The notes under the pieces were generated by a model, which saw only the letters and a list, made by a program, of their open reading frames with translations, did not search any database and was not told the DNA's origin. Below are positions 48,449-59,087 of a stretch of DNA of 64,000 nt, piece by piece. Source of the DNA: Oxytricha trifallax (Eukaryota > Ciliophora > Spirotrichea > Sporadotrichida > Oxytrichidae); contig ARYC01000580.1 of NCBI GenBank assembly GCA_000711775.1, forward strand, positions 1-64,000, written 5' to 3'. Both the position numbers and the translations under genes were made by a program. How positions within the stretch are numbered: the stretch's first letter is position 1; each line of letters opens with the position of its first letter.

Positions 48449-49231
48449 TCAGACCTTAAAATTATTCATAACAGCTATAAATGGCGACCCCCCTTAGACA
48501 CTAATCTAATCCAGGATGACAAGGAATGCATGACCTGTACGAATACCTTCGAGTAGTGACAACACTGTGCCAGTACTACCAGCGGGGAGCCCGCCGGGCT
48601 TGGAAGAAGGGGATGAGAAGAGTGGAGACATAGACGTATTTGCCATTTACTGTAACACCATTACAACCATCAACATCACATGGCTGCCATAAAACCCCAG
48701 TGGCTTAGTATGATCCAACAATCTTGTGACCGTCTCTTGCAATACCGGCAATACTAGTGACTCTTGGGCAGATGGAAGGTTAGTGTTGGCGTATTTCAAG
48801 TAGTCTTTTGTCCATTGTGAATTTGAAGAGCATGAAGTAGCAACTTCATTTGAACTGATACTGTTTGTATAAACGCAAGGACTGAAAGAGTAATAGTGAA
48901 AGAAAGTCTTATATTCACTGCTTCCTAAACATAGATCAACTTCTACTCTCTTGGCATCTGAGCCTGCTCCCATTGGTGCGAAGCAGTCGTACAAGTGCTC
49001 CGAAGTGCCAGAGTGGGTGGGAACCCCATTGGTTGAGACGCCAACGAGCGCAGCGCGCAGTGTACACTACATCAAGATTACTCTTCTCCCCTATTAGTAA
49101 GAGCACTCCATTTTAAATGAAATCTTTGGCATAGTTGAGGAATCCGCATTAGCGTCCAGCACAGCAAGATGAGGAAAAGGCTAGTAAGCTTGGGAGATTC
49201 GCACGTTTAAGATTAATTTGATCAGCATCAT
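48449..49231 (-). CDS. YHYH-domain protein (cargo of the inserted element)
   Basis: YHYH proteins are usually secreted and of unknown function. ATG 49231 begins MMLIKLILNVRISQAYQ, a likely signal peptide, and the frame stays open 260 codons to TGA 48449. The diagnostic stretch is VSTNGVPTHSGTSEHLYD, AKRVEVDLCLGSSEYKTFFH and HYYSFSPCVY, the family's N-G-V-P, D-x-C-L and Y-H-Y-x-S-x-S-P-C pattern. From about 48772 the family match moves to another frame (TSIAGIARDGHKIVGSYQAT, LWQPCDVDGCNGVTVNGKYV), so one indel separates the domain halves and the last 105 residues of the open frame are not authentic. The frame also runs open upstream to 49452. Confidence 0.7.
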
Positions 49232-49441
49232 CGTTACATTACCAAGGAATGTGCCCCAAAGCGCTCGCTCAATGCCATAGGGTGGTCCGGAAAATGAAGA
49301 TGCTTAGATATCTCGGCCCCTGGAGTAGATGTCTTGGTCGGAGACTCCACCCCCGCAGAAAGAAGGTGGTAAATCGCGTGGTGCCCCTGGCCGCCCCCCA
49401 GTCGAAAGTTCGCCCTTACTGCGTTAGCAATACTGAAATTC

Positions 49442-49879
49442 TTGAATTCAAAAAAGATAATGTCAAGACCAGGCGACCTGACTAAGCAATGGAATGAGTG
49501 TACTCAAGACAAGACTTCAAGCCACTCCCAGCAATGGTTCCTCAAGAAGCTCTCGATGACAACGACAGAATGGTACTTTAAGCTATACTGCAAGAGACGC
49601 AGGGATGAACAGAGCAAGGAGAATGCCTAGAACAAGACATGGTACAGATCACTCTTCCCAGCCAGCGCTAAATACGAACTGATAGAAACCCTTGTCATCG
49701 AACTCACAAGCAGAATGTTTACAACCCATAAAGCACCTACTATTCAAGAGGTAAACAACGTGCACTTCAGACATCACATGAATGAACGAGCAGAGGGAAT
49801 ATTAATATTACAAACAGTATTACTTGTGATTATGCTGCATTTACCACTAACTACATTCACGGCTTAAGCTTGCAATTGA
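49442..49879 (+). CDS. Unrecognised ORF, 145 aa, in the inserted element
   Basis: ATG 49442 to TGA 49877, Gln at one TAG and one TAA. MSRPGDLTKQWNECTQDKTS (inner ATG 49460 is equally plausible), LKKLSMTTTEWYFKLYCKRR, ENAQNKTWYRSLFPASAKYE, then a hydrophobic tail LILQTVLLVIMLHLPL. Basic, Trp-containing. No family recognised. It points away from the YHYH gene, with GC-rich intervening sequence. An overlapping proline-rich frame upstream (MPQGGPENEDAQISRPLEQM, 49270-49430) may also be coding. Confidence 0.45.
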
Positions 49880-50569
49880 TAATGACTTACTAATCACTTT
49901 GAAGACCTAATCTCATAAGAGTGAGTGCTATTGTTTCGAAATACACAGATGAGTAATTTAATAATGTTTTTGTTTCTAATATCCTTACATTTTAATTTAT
50001 TTTGCCTTCTTCCAAATTTCAACATACTTTTATTTAGAAAACGAAAGCGCAACTTAGGGTTTTCCATATGTGACCCACATAAAAAAAACAGCCTTCATTT
50101 TGTATAAGGAGCATGGGAATTTTTTATCTGTTTATCAAATAGGCAGTCATAAGGTTATTCAAAGCAGTTTAATTGTCTAGGTGGGTCCATTTCTACAGCT
50201 CTAAATAATGCTCCTGATCTTAGCAGTTAAATTTTGTGTAGTTCCTCCAAAATTTCGTGAACTCTCACATCACATTCAATAACTATGGGATGTAATGAGT
50301 AGGATTTATGTGTCGTGATTGGCTAAGTGTCTGAGCTCCCTAATGAGCCTGTTCTTAGAGATTTCTTAGCATTTCTTTTTATGCATATTAAGAGCTGCCG
50401 ATGGCTAAAATCTAAAGTTACAATCATCGCAGACAAACATTTTGTTAATATATTTCTGGATCTACTGAAAAATGTGGCTTTGTGAGCAATTCTTATTGAC
50501 AGCTGACTAAGAACCTGAGCATCTACAAGTTGAAACTAAGCATTTGTATGTTTTAGGAAGGGCTTCCAT

Positions 50570-50823
50570 TTTATTATATTAATTTTTGTATTTTCTAGCC
50601 CTCTTATACTCATTTTACATACAGGAAATGAACATTTAAAATGATTCGAACATTAACACTTTTGTCTGAATGTTAACATTGATATGTTTTGTGGGTTTTA
50701 TCTGCATTTTTTAAAATCATTAACTATAATTTACCTATTAACTATTATTTTTATTCTAACAAACTAATAGTCTAAAATCATAACTTATTTGCTTAATTTG
50801 GATTGTGTAAGTTTTGTCATTGC
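50570..50823. other. AT-rich spacer between divergent genes
   Basis: Lies between the MT-A70 start (minus) and the transposase start (plus), so it may hold divergent promoters. No motif stands out and no terminal repeat was found. Confidence 0.4.
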
Positions 50824-51800
50824 ATGTCGATTCATGGATTTACAATACAAAGGGAAGAAAGTAAAAATGATGAGCTTTAGAGATATTTGACATATTATAC
50901 GGCTGTCTGTTTAGAAAGTTGCTAAAATTTTCAAATTATACAGAGAGGCTTTTAATAATAGCATTCAATTTCCAGACGAGTTTGAAAATTCGGCGGCAAA
51001 TTAACTCATCTAAATGACTAGAAAACGAGCAAAAATAATCTTAAATATCTGATAATCTTAGAGCCAAAATTGCCAGCAAAGAAACTTTAGTCAAGCATTC
51101 GAAAGAAAGTTTAGCTGAGAGATGCGTACTTATTCACAGTTCTTATCCAGATATTAAAATAGCAAGCTCTGCTCTGTGTTAGTTTTACTAAAAATCTAAT
51201 GTAAAGAAGAAAATAATAAAACTCGTGAAAAACCCTCCAGCAAACCAGCTTCTTAAAAGATAATCAGCTCATATAAATTTGTAAAAGGGGAAATCTAACT
51301 CCTTACAGCTAGATTTTACAGTAGTATTCATTGATGAAACAATGTTCATCTATCACACAGTCCTAAGTAGATAGTATATCGCTAAAAATTAAAATATTGC
51401 TTATGCTTAGAAAACAGGAAAACCCATATTAATAGCAATTGCAGTCGCCATATCCAATACAGGTGGATTAAAATATTTTTAATTATTTAACCATTCTGTC
51501 AACCCTAGAAATTTTATTGAATTCTGCGAATCTTTAATTGGGAAGGTAGGTGCTAAGGATGCAGTTTTTTTATGGACAACCTTAGAGTTCATCACAGTAA
51601 AATAGTTTAGGGGTATTTAAAAGGAGCAGATATTCCAATAATTTTCACTGCCTCATACTTTCCGGATTCCAATTCCTTAAAGACTTTTTCTGCAAAGTTA
51701 AACGAAAGAATAAAATATTCAAATTAGCTACTATATGCAACAACATAGAAATAAAATGGAAAGAGTTAGTGAGGTAAAGCTCTAAATGCTGTTCAAATGA
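50824..51800 (+). pseudogene. Tc1/IS630-type DDE transposase, frameshifted
   Basis: Early pieces: VQKVAKIFKLYREAFNNS (DNA-binding region), AERCVLIHSSYPDIKIASSA and FYQKSNVKKKIIKLVKNPPA. Catalytic core: VVFIDETMFIYHTVLSRQYI with the first Asp, KTGKPILIAIAVAISNTGG, then after a frame change at about 51570 FMDNLRVHHSKIVQGYLKG with the second Asp, and YFPDSNSLKTFSAKLNERI, where the family's N-P-I-E is N-S-L-K, so the catalytic Glu is lost. It is distinct from the TBE transposase. At least three frame changes. No terminal repeats were found for its element. Confidence 0.7.
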
Positions 51801-51885
51801 AAGGGTAGAAGAATTATGCTTGAAGGATATTGAAAGAATTAATTATAAGTTGAGTTTGTGAATTAATTTCATTCAAAATTTATTG

Positions 51886-52692
51886 TCAATTTTAAGTCTT
51901 TTTGGGGGTTAAGTTCTAGCTTTAAATATCCTTGGTCTATGAGTCCATACTAAAGTTTTTATGCTTCATCTTTGTGTCTCTTGGCTTTAAACATACCATC
52001 TAGCCATTTTCCTCTCTTAGTCTCTTAAAGCTCACCCCAACTTCTTTCTTCTACTAAAGCATTCTTGGGCCTACAATTATAGTGCTTTCTTAAGTAGATG
52101 GATACTCTTTCCCGGGCACTCTAAATGTGAATTGATAGATATCTAAATAACTTACTTGAAACAAACGGATGTTGGAGGAGTTTCTCATGCCAAATATCTG
52201 AAACCTAGATAAAATCTTTCTTTTCCTCATTCTTAGTCTCATCTTACCTGAGGTATTTGTGTATTCTGGCTCTAAAGTGTTGAACACAGTAAAGAAGTAC
52301 TATATGTCAATTGGCTTCTTCGTTACATTCATATCAGGCAAGTATTCCGGTATGTGTTTGTCGCCTATCCCTAGCATGATGTTCTTAACAGAGAGCTCCT
52401 CAAATTTTGGGAATTTTTACTATTTTAATTTCACTATTAGGAAAACCTTTTTCTCCTCCTTTAATATTTGCCTAATATATTATTTGTTTACAGACTCAGT
52501 TGAGGGAGATGGATGTTCACTATAAAAAATTTAGGCAAAATTCTACTTAAAAACTTCAGTTTGGTCTCTGTAAATGTCAGTCTAAGACCTAAACTTAGCT
52601 GAATGTTGAATTTTATCAATCTTTCTCGTCCGTAAAGTGAGTAGATACCTTGACTTGCCATCTAATTTAATTTCTTTGGGTATTTATTTCCA
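51886..52692 (-). CDS. Unrecognised ORF convergent with the transposase, about 269 codons
   Basis: Open without TGA from at least 52692 to TGA 51886, with about 20 TAA/TAG as Gln, strong support for the ciliate code. Segments: KEIKLDGKSRYLLTLRTRKI, FRSQTDIYRDQTEVFKQNF, FEELSVKNIMLGIGDKHIPE, NTLEPEYTNTSGKMRLRMRK, FGMRNSSNIRLFQVSYLDIY and a basic tail. No in-frame ATG was found upstream, so the true start is unclear (frame change or upstream exon). No domain is recognised. Position and orientation match the 22 kDa ORF of TBEs, but sequence similarity is not evident. Confidence 0.55.
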
Positions 52693-53112
52693 TATACTAC
52701 GATTTACTAATGTGATTAAAACTAACTAACGAATATTGTACTAATTAGAATATAAAATCTTATAATATAAATATGTATATCAATCAAATGATAGGAATTA
52801 TTACTTTGTAATTTAAAATTAATAATAATTTTTGAATTTATGATTAATCAGCAAAAAATCCTCATATAATGCTAAAACTAAGGGAAATTTGTAATTAATC
52901 ACAAAACTTTTATCATCTCAGAATTTATAAATTTGACTGTATTAAGTTAGTTTCTATTCTCATAAGAGTTTATGACTAGAATTTTAAGTTTTTAGGATGA
53001 TAAAGTTTTTTGTAATAAAAGATTACAGCATGTATTTGAATAAGTTGCGTAATATATTTCTTAAATTTAATTAGTTTCAATTTTTTTAATTAAAAAAGCC
53101 CGCACTTTATTC
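52693..53112. other. AT-rich divergent intergenic region
   Basis: Between the minus-strand ORF and the helicase-like gene. No feature seen. Confidence 0.4.
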
Positions 53113-55500
53113 ATGGAGACTGAGAGCGGTAAGTTGAACATTCATTCTATTCAAAGTTTGCCTTAGACAACCTTATTTAATACGCTAAATCAGATATAAG
53201 CTCGATCGTTGATTGCTGCTCTTCAGACTAGTCTTGGCATGATAGTAACTCTGTCAATGGGCAAGGCAGAAAATGATGAGAATTCAAAATATTGTAAAAG
53301 CAAAAAAAGGAAAATGACTAAGGCCACCAAAGATCAACTTATAATTCTCAAGCTGGAAATTACAAAATCTTTTGGGATGGTCAAGCGACATAGAAAAGAT
53401 AACTGAGAGACTCTGACAGAAGTTAACAAGTAAGACATTCTAAACTTTATCAGGGTTAAGTGTCAAAAAGAAAAAAGAACCAAGTTGCTTTCGATTGATG
53501 ATAATGCATCAATGACTAATTTGACTACTTATGACCTTCATTGAGCCTTGATTAAAAGAAAAAGAAATACTCAAAGCCTTGTATTTACATACAGATAGAT
53601 TAAACATCAAAAGAGTAAGAAATGCTGGATGAAAGCAAATAGCTCACTCACGATCTTGTTCTAGGCAACATTTCTGCATCATTGAGCCTCTAGCGACTTT
53701 TCTTTGAAAGTGTAGAGTTCAATTCAAAAAAGCTATGAGCTCTTTAGATAAGCTGTAGATTTCACAGCTAGCACAAATCTACCTAAAATTTCAGAATTGG
53801 CAACATTCAGACATTTTAGGAACATTCGGACACTGCTATCCGGAGGTGGTTATAAAGTTAAATTACTTGATGGTGTAGTCAGTGCCCACTTATAGCAAAG
53901 AAGGAGGCTTGCTTATCAAAACATACTTGCCATTTGTTGAAAAAGCAAAGGATTTCACAGTTGTTTGAGATATCGACATTGATTCATCACTGAGATCCTT
54001 GAATCTATAGTGCTGTAGTATGTTGATTTAGGTCTTGATGCCTCACGAGGACTAATAATTATGGCTCTTGCAATCAAGCACAACAGCATTGCTGAGTTGT
54101 TGAAATTTCAAGAGAGCAAGTAAAGGCTAACGATCCTTTTGGTGGAGCAGAATTATTAAAGAATTGGCGGTACACAAACTTATTAAAAGGGGTAGATAGA
54201 AAATAAGAATCCCCAAAAGAGATATGCCAGTAGTATTTTGATTAAAAGGTTTAAAAACTGGGTCTCAAGCAGCAAATACCATTTGTAGAGTATTTCAAAT
54301 AATCTGAAAATTTGAGTCGTGAGTCTGACTAATATGTTCACTCATTCTACTAGTCGATGATTGCGGCAACTCTGTCATCTTCCAATTCAAGAATCACTCT
54401 GGTTGAAATGCCCACAAATTCAAGTAAAACATGTGTCCAAGCTTTGATAGGAAGTTATTATGCAGGTCAGAACAAACAAGTGACAATTTTTTAGGCCAAC
54501 ATTAGGCTGAAAAGTATGGCACAGATAGGTTGGAAGAGGCCATCGATAACCTGAGAGTCATGGACATGGAATATTATTATAAACAATAAATTTGAGATGA
54601 TGTTTTGATAATTGACGAGTATGACAGCGTCATTGAGAAAAAGCCCTTTTACTCACTTGGAAAATCGCTTACTGGTGTAAGAACCTTCTCAAATAAAGTT
54701 TTTTTCATGTTCTTTGCAACGAAGACTCACTACCACAAATAAATTCTGCAAGAAGTTTATAAAACATATTTTAGATAAAGTTCTTGTCGGAGAAGCAAGT
54801 TGCCTCTGGCAATATTTAAGAAGACAGCTGCCAGATTATTTGTATAAAGATTAAAAATTATCGATAGCTTCGCAGTACAAAAATAACAACACAAAAAAGA
54901 ACTCTCCCATAATAATATTCTCATAAAACAATAGCGGGGAGATTGAAACACTACAAAAGTAAGATTTTGGAATTCCTTCATTCTTCGCATCTGATTCATT
55001 ATCCCTTGAAAGTATTAAAGAATAGGACTAAGGTGTACTTTATCTTCCTGAGGTATACGGTTAAGAAGTTGACACAAAGTTTAAAGTTGATGCTATCGTA
55101 CTTTTAGCTACATTAGCAACATCTAAGACATAATTATACCAAATGGTCGGAAGAGTGCGCAGAAGCTAACGTCAATAGAAAGGAATTGATTATGAGCAAT
55201 TATATGAATCGTAGACTTTATTTTGAGAAGGTTCAAAAGACAACATATATATAACTCCGAGAGATATCCTCACTTTTTAAGGTAATTTACACACGCAAGA
55301 ACAACGGAAGGTTAGCAAAATTTTAAAAGATGCTCAACTTGAAGACGACAACCTGTTAACACTGATAGTCTAGGAGAGCATAGTTGGTTTGAAAATTGTA
55401 TTCTAGTTTAATTCAAGGCATAGACTTATGAATCTAGCATACTAATTAATTGGCTTAGTCGTTTTATATATGAGAAGCTGTTATAAAAAGTTGAATTATC
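53113..55500 (+). pseudogene. SF2-helicase-like gene, frameshifted
   Basis: ATG 53113 starts METESGKLNIHSIQSLPQTT. Pieces in changing frames give LDASRGLIIMALAIKHNSIA, then RITLVEMPTNSSKTCVQALI (motif I, usually TGxGKT, here TNSSKT), DDVLIIDEYDSVIE (motif II, DEAD-like DEYD), FFMFFATKTH (motif III, SAT-like), PIIIFSQNNSGEIETLQKQ and QLYQMVGRVRRS (motif VI). The order fits superfamily 2; a SecA-like subgroup is possible. At least five frame changes. The changed motif I would abolish ATP binding if genuine. It may be a decayed host gene or part of the transposon whose transposase lies at 50.8 kb. Confidence 0.55.
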
Positions 55501-56267
55501 TTGAATTTTATTAACTTTAATTTTCAAACAAATTTTATAGATTCTTTCTTTTACTCATCATTATCTTAGCTACATTCTGTTAAATCACAACATAGCTCTA
55601 TTTATCGTTTCTCTTTCCAAAATAGGATTTCTAAAATGAGTAAATGCAGTAAAATATCTATATTTATTTAATGAATGCATAAATTATGTCATTTTCTTTC
55701 ATAATAACGTTTCTATTATAACTTAGTTATTTGGAATGGTTTCTTTTATATTAAAATAAAGAAAATTCATATTCATTTAGTAAACCTAATCATCATTTAA
55801 TAAGATTTTAAATAATTGATGATCTTGTAGCAGCCTATAAAAGCAATAAAGTTATAACACTTATGCTACAAAAGAATTTCAAGTCAAAAAGAATAGGAAA
55901 AAGACCAGTGCGGACCAATTTGATGAGAAAACAGAAGATACTGGAAATTGAAGATATTCATATTATAACAATGCAAATAAGTACCGAAATTCATATTTCT
56001 CAAAGAATATATATTTTTATCTTTTATTTATAATTATTATATTAAAATCTGAATAGAAAAAGGACTTATGTTTCATTTCTTAGTATACACTTTTTATTGG
56101 TAAAAAACCTATTAAATTTTATTTAATTTTTAAAAGAATACACCATTATTTTCACTCATTTCAAATAAACTAAACTTTTATTTAACTTTTAATCAAGTTA
56201 TATTGAAGTACCAAAAAATAATTTATTTTTATTTTTTTTTATAAATCTATATATATATATATAATTA
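55501..56267. other. AT-rich spacer
   Basis: Nothing supported. Confidence 0.5.
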
Positions 56268-56456
56268 GATCATGTGACCAGGTCGGCAGGTGGGTGGCAG
56301 CCTGCCCAACATAGGAGAACGCCTGGTTCGATCCCCAGACCCGCCAACGGTTTTTACCGGCGAATGATCCTCAGCAGGTTCTCCTAAAATTAAATAAATA
56401 ACTAATTAACAATATATACGAGTTGGAGTTTACATATGCGACCTGGTCACATGATC
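56268..56456. mobile_element. 189-bp element with perfect 18-bp inverted ends and tRNA-like core
   Basis: GATCATGTGACCAGGTCG at 56268-56285 and its exact inverse at 56439-56456. The inside holds GGCAGGT ... ACCCGCC, which pair as an acceptor-like stem with one mismatch, and GGTTCGATCCC, a match to the pol III B box/T-loop. A second hairpin (CCGCCAACGG / CCGGCG) follows. The core is shorter than a tRNA and lacks a clear anticodon arm, so it is not a working tRNA gene. It is best read as a MITE or SINE-like element of tRNA ancestry. The flanks are AT repeats, so no target duplication can be judged. Confidence 0.6.
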
Positions 56457-59087
56457 AGGTTCTTCAGTAAAACCTCCTATTTATAGCTCAATTAAGTTAA
56501 AATACTAACTAAAAATTCTTACCTGCAAAAAGTATTATGGCATCCTTGTGATGTTGATATTTGCAATGGAAGAAGTTAGTAAGATGATAAATAATTAAAA
56601 ATTATTAAATAATAAAACTTAATTTCAATTATTAATTACACTTGACCTTCAGTTTATACTTACATACTTACTTACTATATATATAATTACTAAATTTGAT
56701 TATTTTAAATATAGGCATTCTTAATATAAAAGCTCTGCAGGATGGGCATTTTACTACAACTATTTATGGTTTATTCACTAAACAAGTAAAGAGCTTTCAT
56801 TTGATTTAGAAAAAGTATTAAACTTACAACAATTTGTTGATGGGAATGAGTTGTAGTAAAGAAGCATTAAACATCGTGTTTTCCATTTATAAATATAATA
56901 ATGATATATTCTCAGATTGCTTTGGTGGTTGTTATGGTCAAGTAGAACTATGATCATCTTAATATCATTTATAACATTTTCCCTACCAATACTCATTCCT
57001 ACATTAGCCAGTTCTTATCTAGAAATACAAATTCTACATTGTAAATACAAAATGGAGGATGATGTCAATCTTTTTGAAAGTCTTCATGAGTTTTTTTTTA
57101 ATACTACTATAACATGGGTAAATTAAAATAAAAAAATCGAAACACTGTCACTCTATTCTAAAATTTTCTCTCTGCATATATAAAGTAATAGAGAATGTGA
57201 AAACCTTTATTGGTAAAGTTTCTCGCAATTCTAGAGTCAATAATGATTATCTCAAGAATTATAATTATCTTAAAAGATAATCTGATGGTATTAAGAGAAT
57301 ATTGCCTTGGCCACTTATCTTTTCAATCATACTCAATCAAACATTATAGGAGAGCATCATAGGCACTAGCATATCGTAGCTTAATCTATCGTAAAGATGT
57401 GAGTAATTAAATGGTATGGGGTATTCATTTAAATATGCTTTAATATCCCATAATCTAATCCTCTGTATAGGAACCTTTATCTGTCTCATTCTCTTCTCCT
57501 GATTTCATAAGGGCTTTTGGATAGTCTCCATAGCACAGCTTTCACCTTACTTTATTTACAAAACTAAAATTTACTTAAATATAATTTAGTTCTAATGCAA
57601 ACCTATGTCGGCACTATTTTAATGATATGAAGAAATGAAATAATAATATTGTATCAAAGACTAGCAGTAGACTATTGACATCTTGATATTGATAGTTATC
57701 TCTATATGTGGAAGCTAATAACTGTAAAATAAGCTTGAAGTAAAGAGAATGAAGAAAGATATCTTAATTCATGTTTAATGGCCCTACATTTTCACTTTAG
57801 ATGGTGATGAAAAGCTCAATCTTCCTTGATTATCCATTTTTTATGATTCATCAATTACATAAAGATTTTGTTTATGTATATACTCTAGCTACTTCTAGGG
57901 AAGGTGATCCATAGATTCCTAAATTAGAATAAATAACAGTGAGATGCTAAAGCTTGAGATTTAGACATAGATACAGAAAAGTACTAAATTGTGACAAGAA
58001 AATTAAAGATAAAATCAGTTGTGACTATCGATAAATAATTTAAGAATTCAATAAATAATAAATCAAGTGCAGATGATTATAATTTTTAGAAATAATGATA
58101 ATAGATCCACAAATATTTTATAAAGCTATTCTCCAAATAATTCTATTTTAAGCTAGCATTTTAACATTATTTTTGACATGATAGGATGGTTTAATTGCTT
58201 ATAACAATGTTAGTGTTAAATAAATATCATTTTGGTATCTTTTCAATACTTTGATTTACCTCAATTAAAGAGGCCTCAAACAAACTAGCAAAAAAGGACA
58301 TGGAATAATGTGAATTTACCCTAATAAACTTATCTCATTTCGTTTATTTACACTGTTTCATTTACTTTTAAAGCTATTACAATAATATTTTTTACTTCTA
58401 AAGCCAATTATACTCAATCATCTTCCCTTTAATTTCATCATTTCAATTTAAATATTGTTTATTCATCATTAATTCTAAATTTAAATTCAAAATCTTCATT
58501 TAGATAATCACTTTTTATCCAAAAAATTAGTTTATCTGTATATTTTTAATTTTAAATAGATCTATTAATTTTTGTTTAAAAAAAGGTTATAATATTAAAT
58601 CAGGAGAATATTACAAATAAATTATTGATGCTAAATAATAAACTAGAAATTACTTTGATAATCTATAGATTATAATGGATTATAAATATAGATCAAGATG
58701 TTTTAAAAGCGAATTATTTACCTTATTGTCTGATCAATTAATTTTCATATAAAAACACTTAGGTTTGGGGGGACATTATTTTAGTTAGTAGGTCATCTAT
58801 TTAAAACGAAGTCATTTATATTTTTATTAATATTCATGTACATATATAAAATAAAGTGCTTGTTAATATTCATGAAATTAATTAATTATAGTTTTTAATA
58901 CTCTGTTACACACTTCAATAAAAAACTTGGAAATAGGAGAAATATAATTTTAAATATTATATAATAAATTTATACATAATACTCAATCAATAATTATTAT
59001 GAAAGAAAGTATATTGTTTTGAATTTCATAAAATTTTAACGATTAAAATAGTTATAATGGAATTATTAAATTAAAAAGTTAATAAAG
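56457..59087. other. AT-rich stretch with weak exon-like pieces
   Basis: On the minus strand at 57545-57300 two overlapping frames look partly coding (GDYPKALMKSGEENETDKGS; LNEYPIPFNYSHLYDRLSYD then MLVPMMLSYN). Neither has a supported start or family. Elsewhere nothing was found. Confidence 0.4.

Larger units (their letters stand above)
48256..49916. mobile_element. C4A4-ended element inserted in the MT-A70 gene, carrying a YHYH gene
   Basis: The left end is AAAACCCCAAAACCCC followed by ATGAGATAAGG. The right end, 49906-49916, is CCTAATCTCAT, the inverse of the ATGAGATAAGG block, but lacks the telomere-like repeats, so the ends are asymmetric. Bases 48290-48470 align in inverse with 38040-38215 of the 2.9-kb element (TAATTATTATAAA ... 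TATATATATAGGGG ... AGCTACCAAATTA), so the two belong to one family. The inside is GC-rich and holds a minus-strand YHYH-domain gene and a plus-strand ORF, neither a transposase. It interrupts the MT-A70 coding region; both gene halves abut its ends. Confidence 0.65.
47946..50569 (-). pseudogene. MT-A70 family adenine methyltransferase gene, split by an inserted element
   Basis: The MT-A70 family methylates N6 of adenine in RNA or DNA; ciliate members (MTA1 complex) make DNA 6mA. N-terminal part (50569-49917): ATG 50569 starts MEALPKTYKCLVSTCRCSG, then a C2H2 finger (FVCDDCNFRFQPSAALNMHK), then in another frame HPIVIECDVR, a DPPR where the family has DPPW, and FFMWVTYGKPQVAL, the family's [FL]MWV strand. 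C-terminal part (48255-47946): GMELCFVGGKGSYETTSQ, then LVPGGPYLEVFGRSLNIQKG and WTTMNTQL before TGA, the typical MT-A70 ending. The parts total about 320 codons. Between them sits a 1.66-kb element. Frame changes and DPPW to DPPR suggest a decayed paralogue, unless small eliminated segments account for the frame changes. Confidence 0.75.

Noticed and set aside
49249-49485. 78-codon plus-strand ORF rich in Arg
   Set aside because: Overlaps two better frames (the minus-strand YHYH upstream extension and a proline-rich plus frame); Arg content follows GC-rich sequence.
56285-56350. Functional tRNA gene
   Set aside because: The B box and acceptor pairing are present but the core is too short, the T stem is imperfect and no anticodon arm fits.
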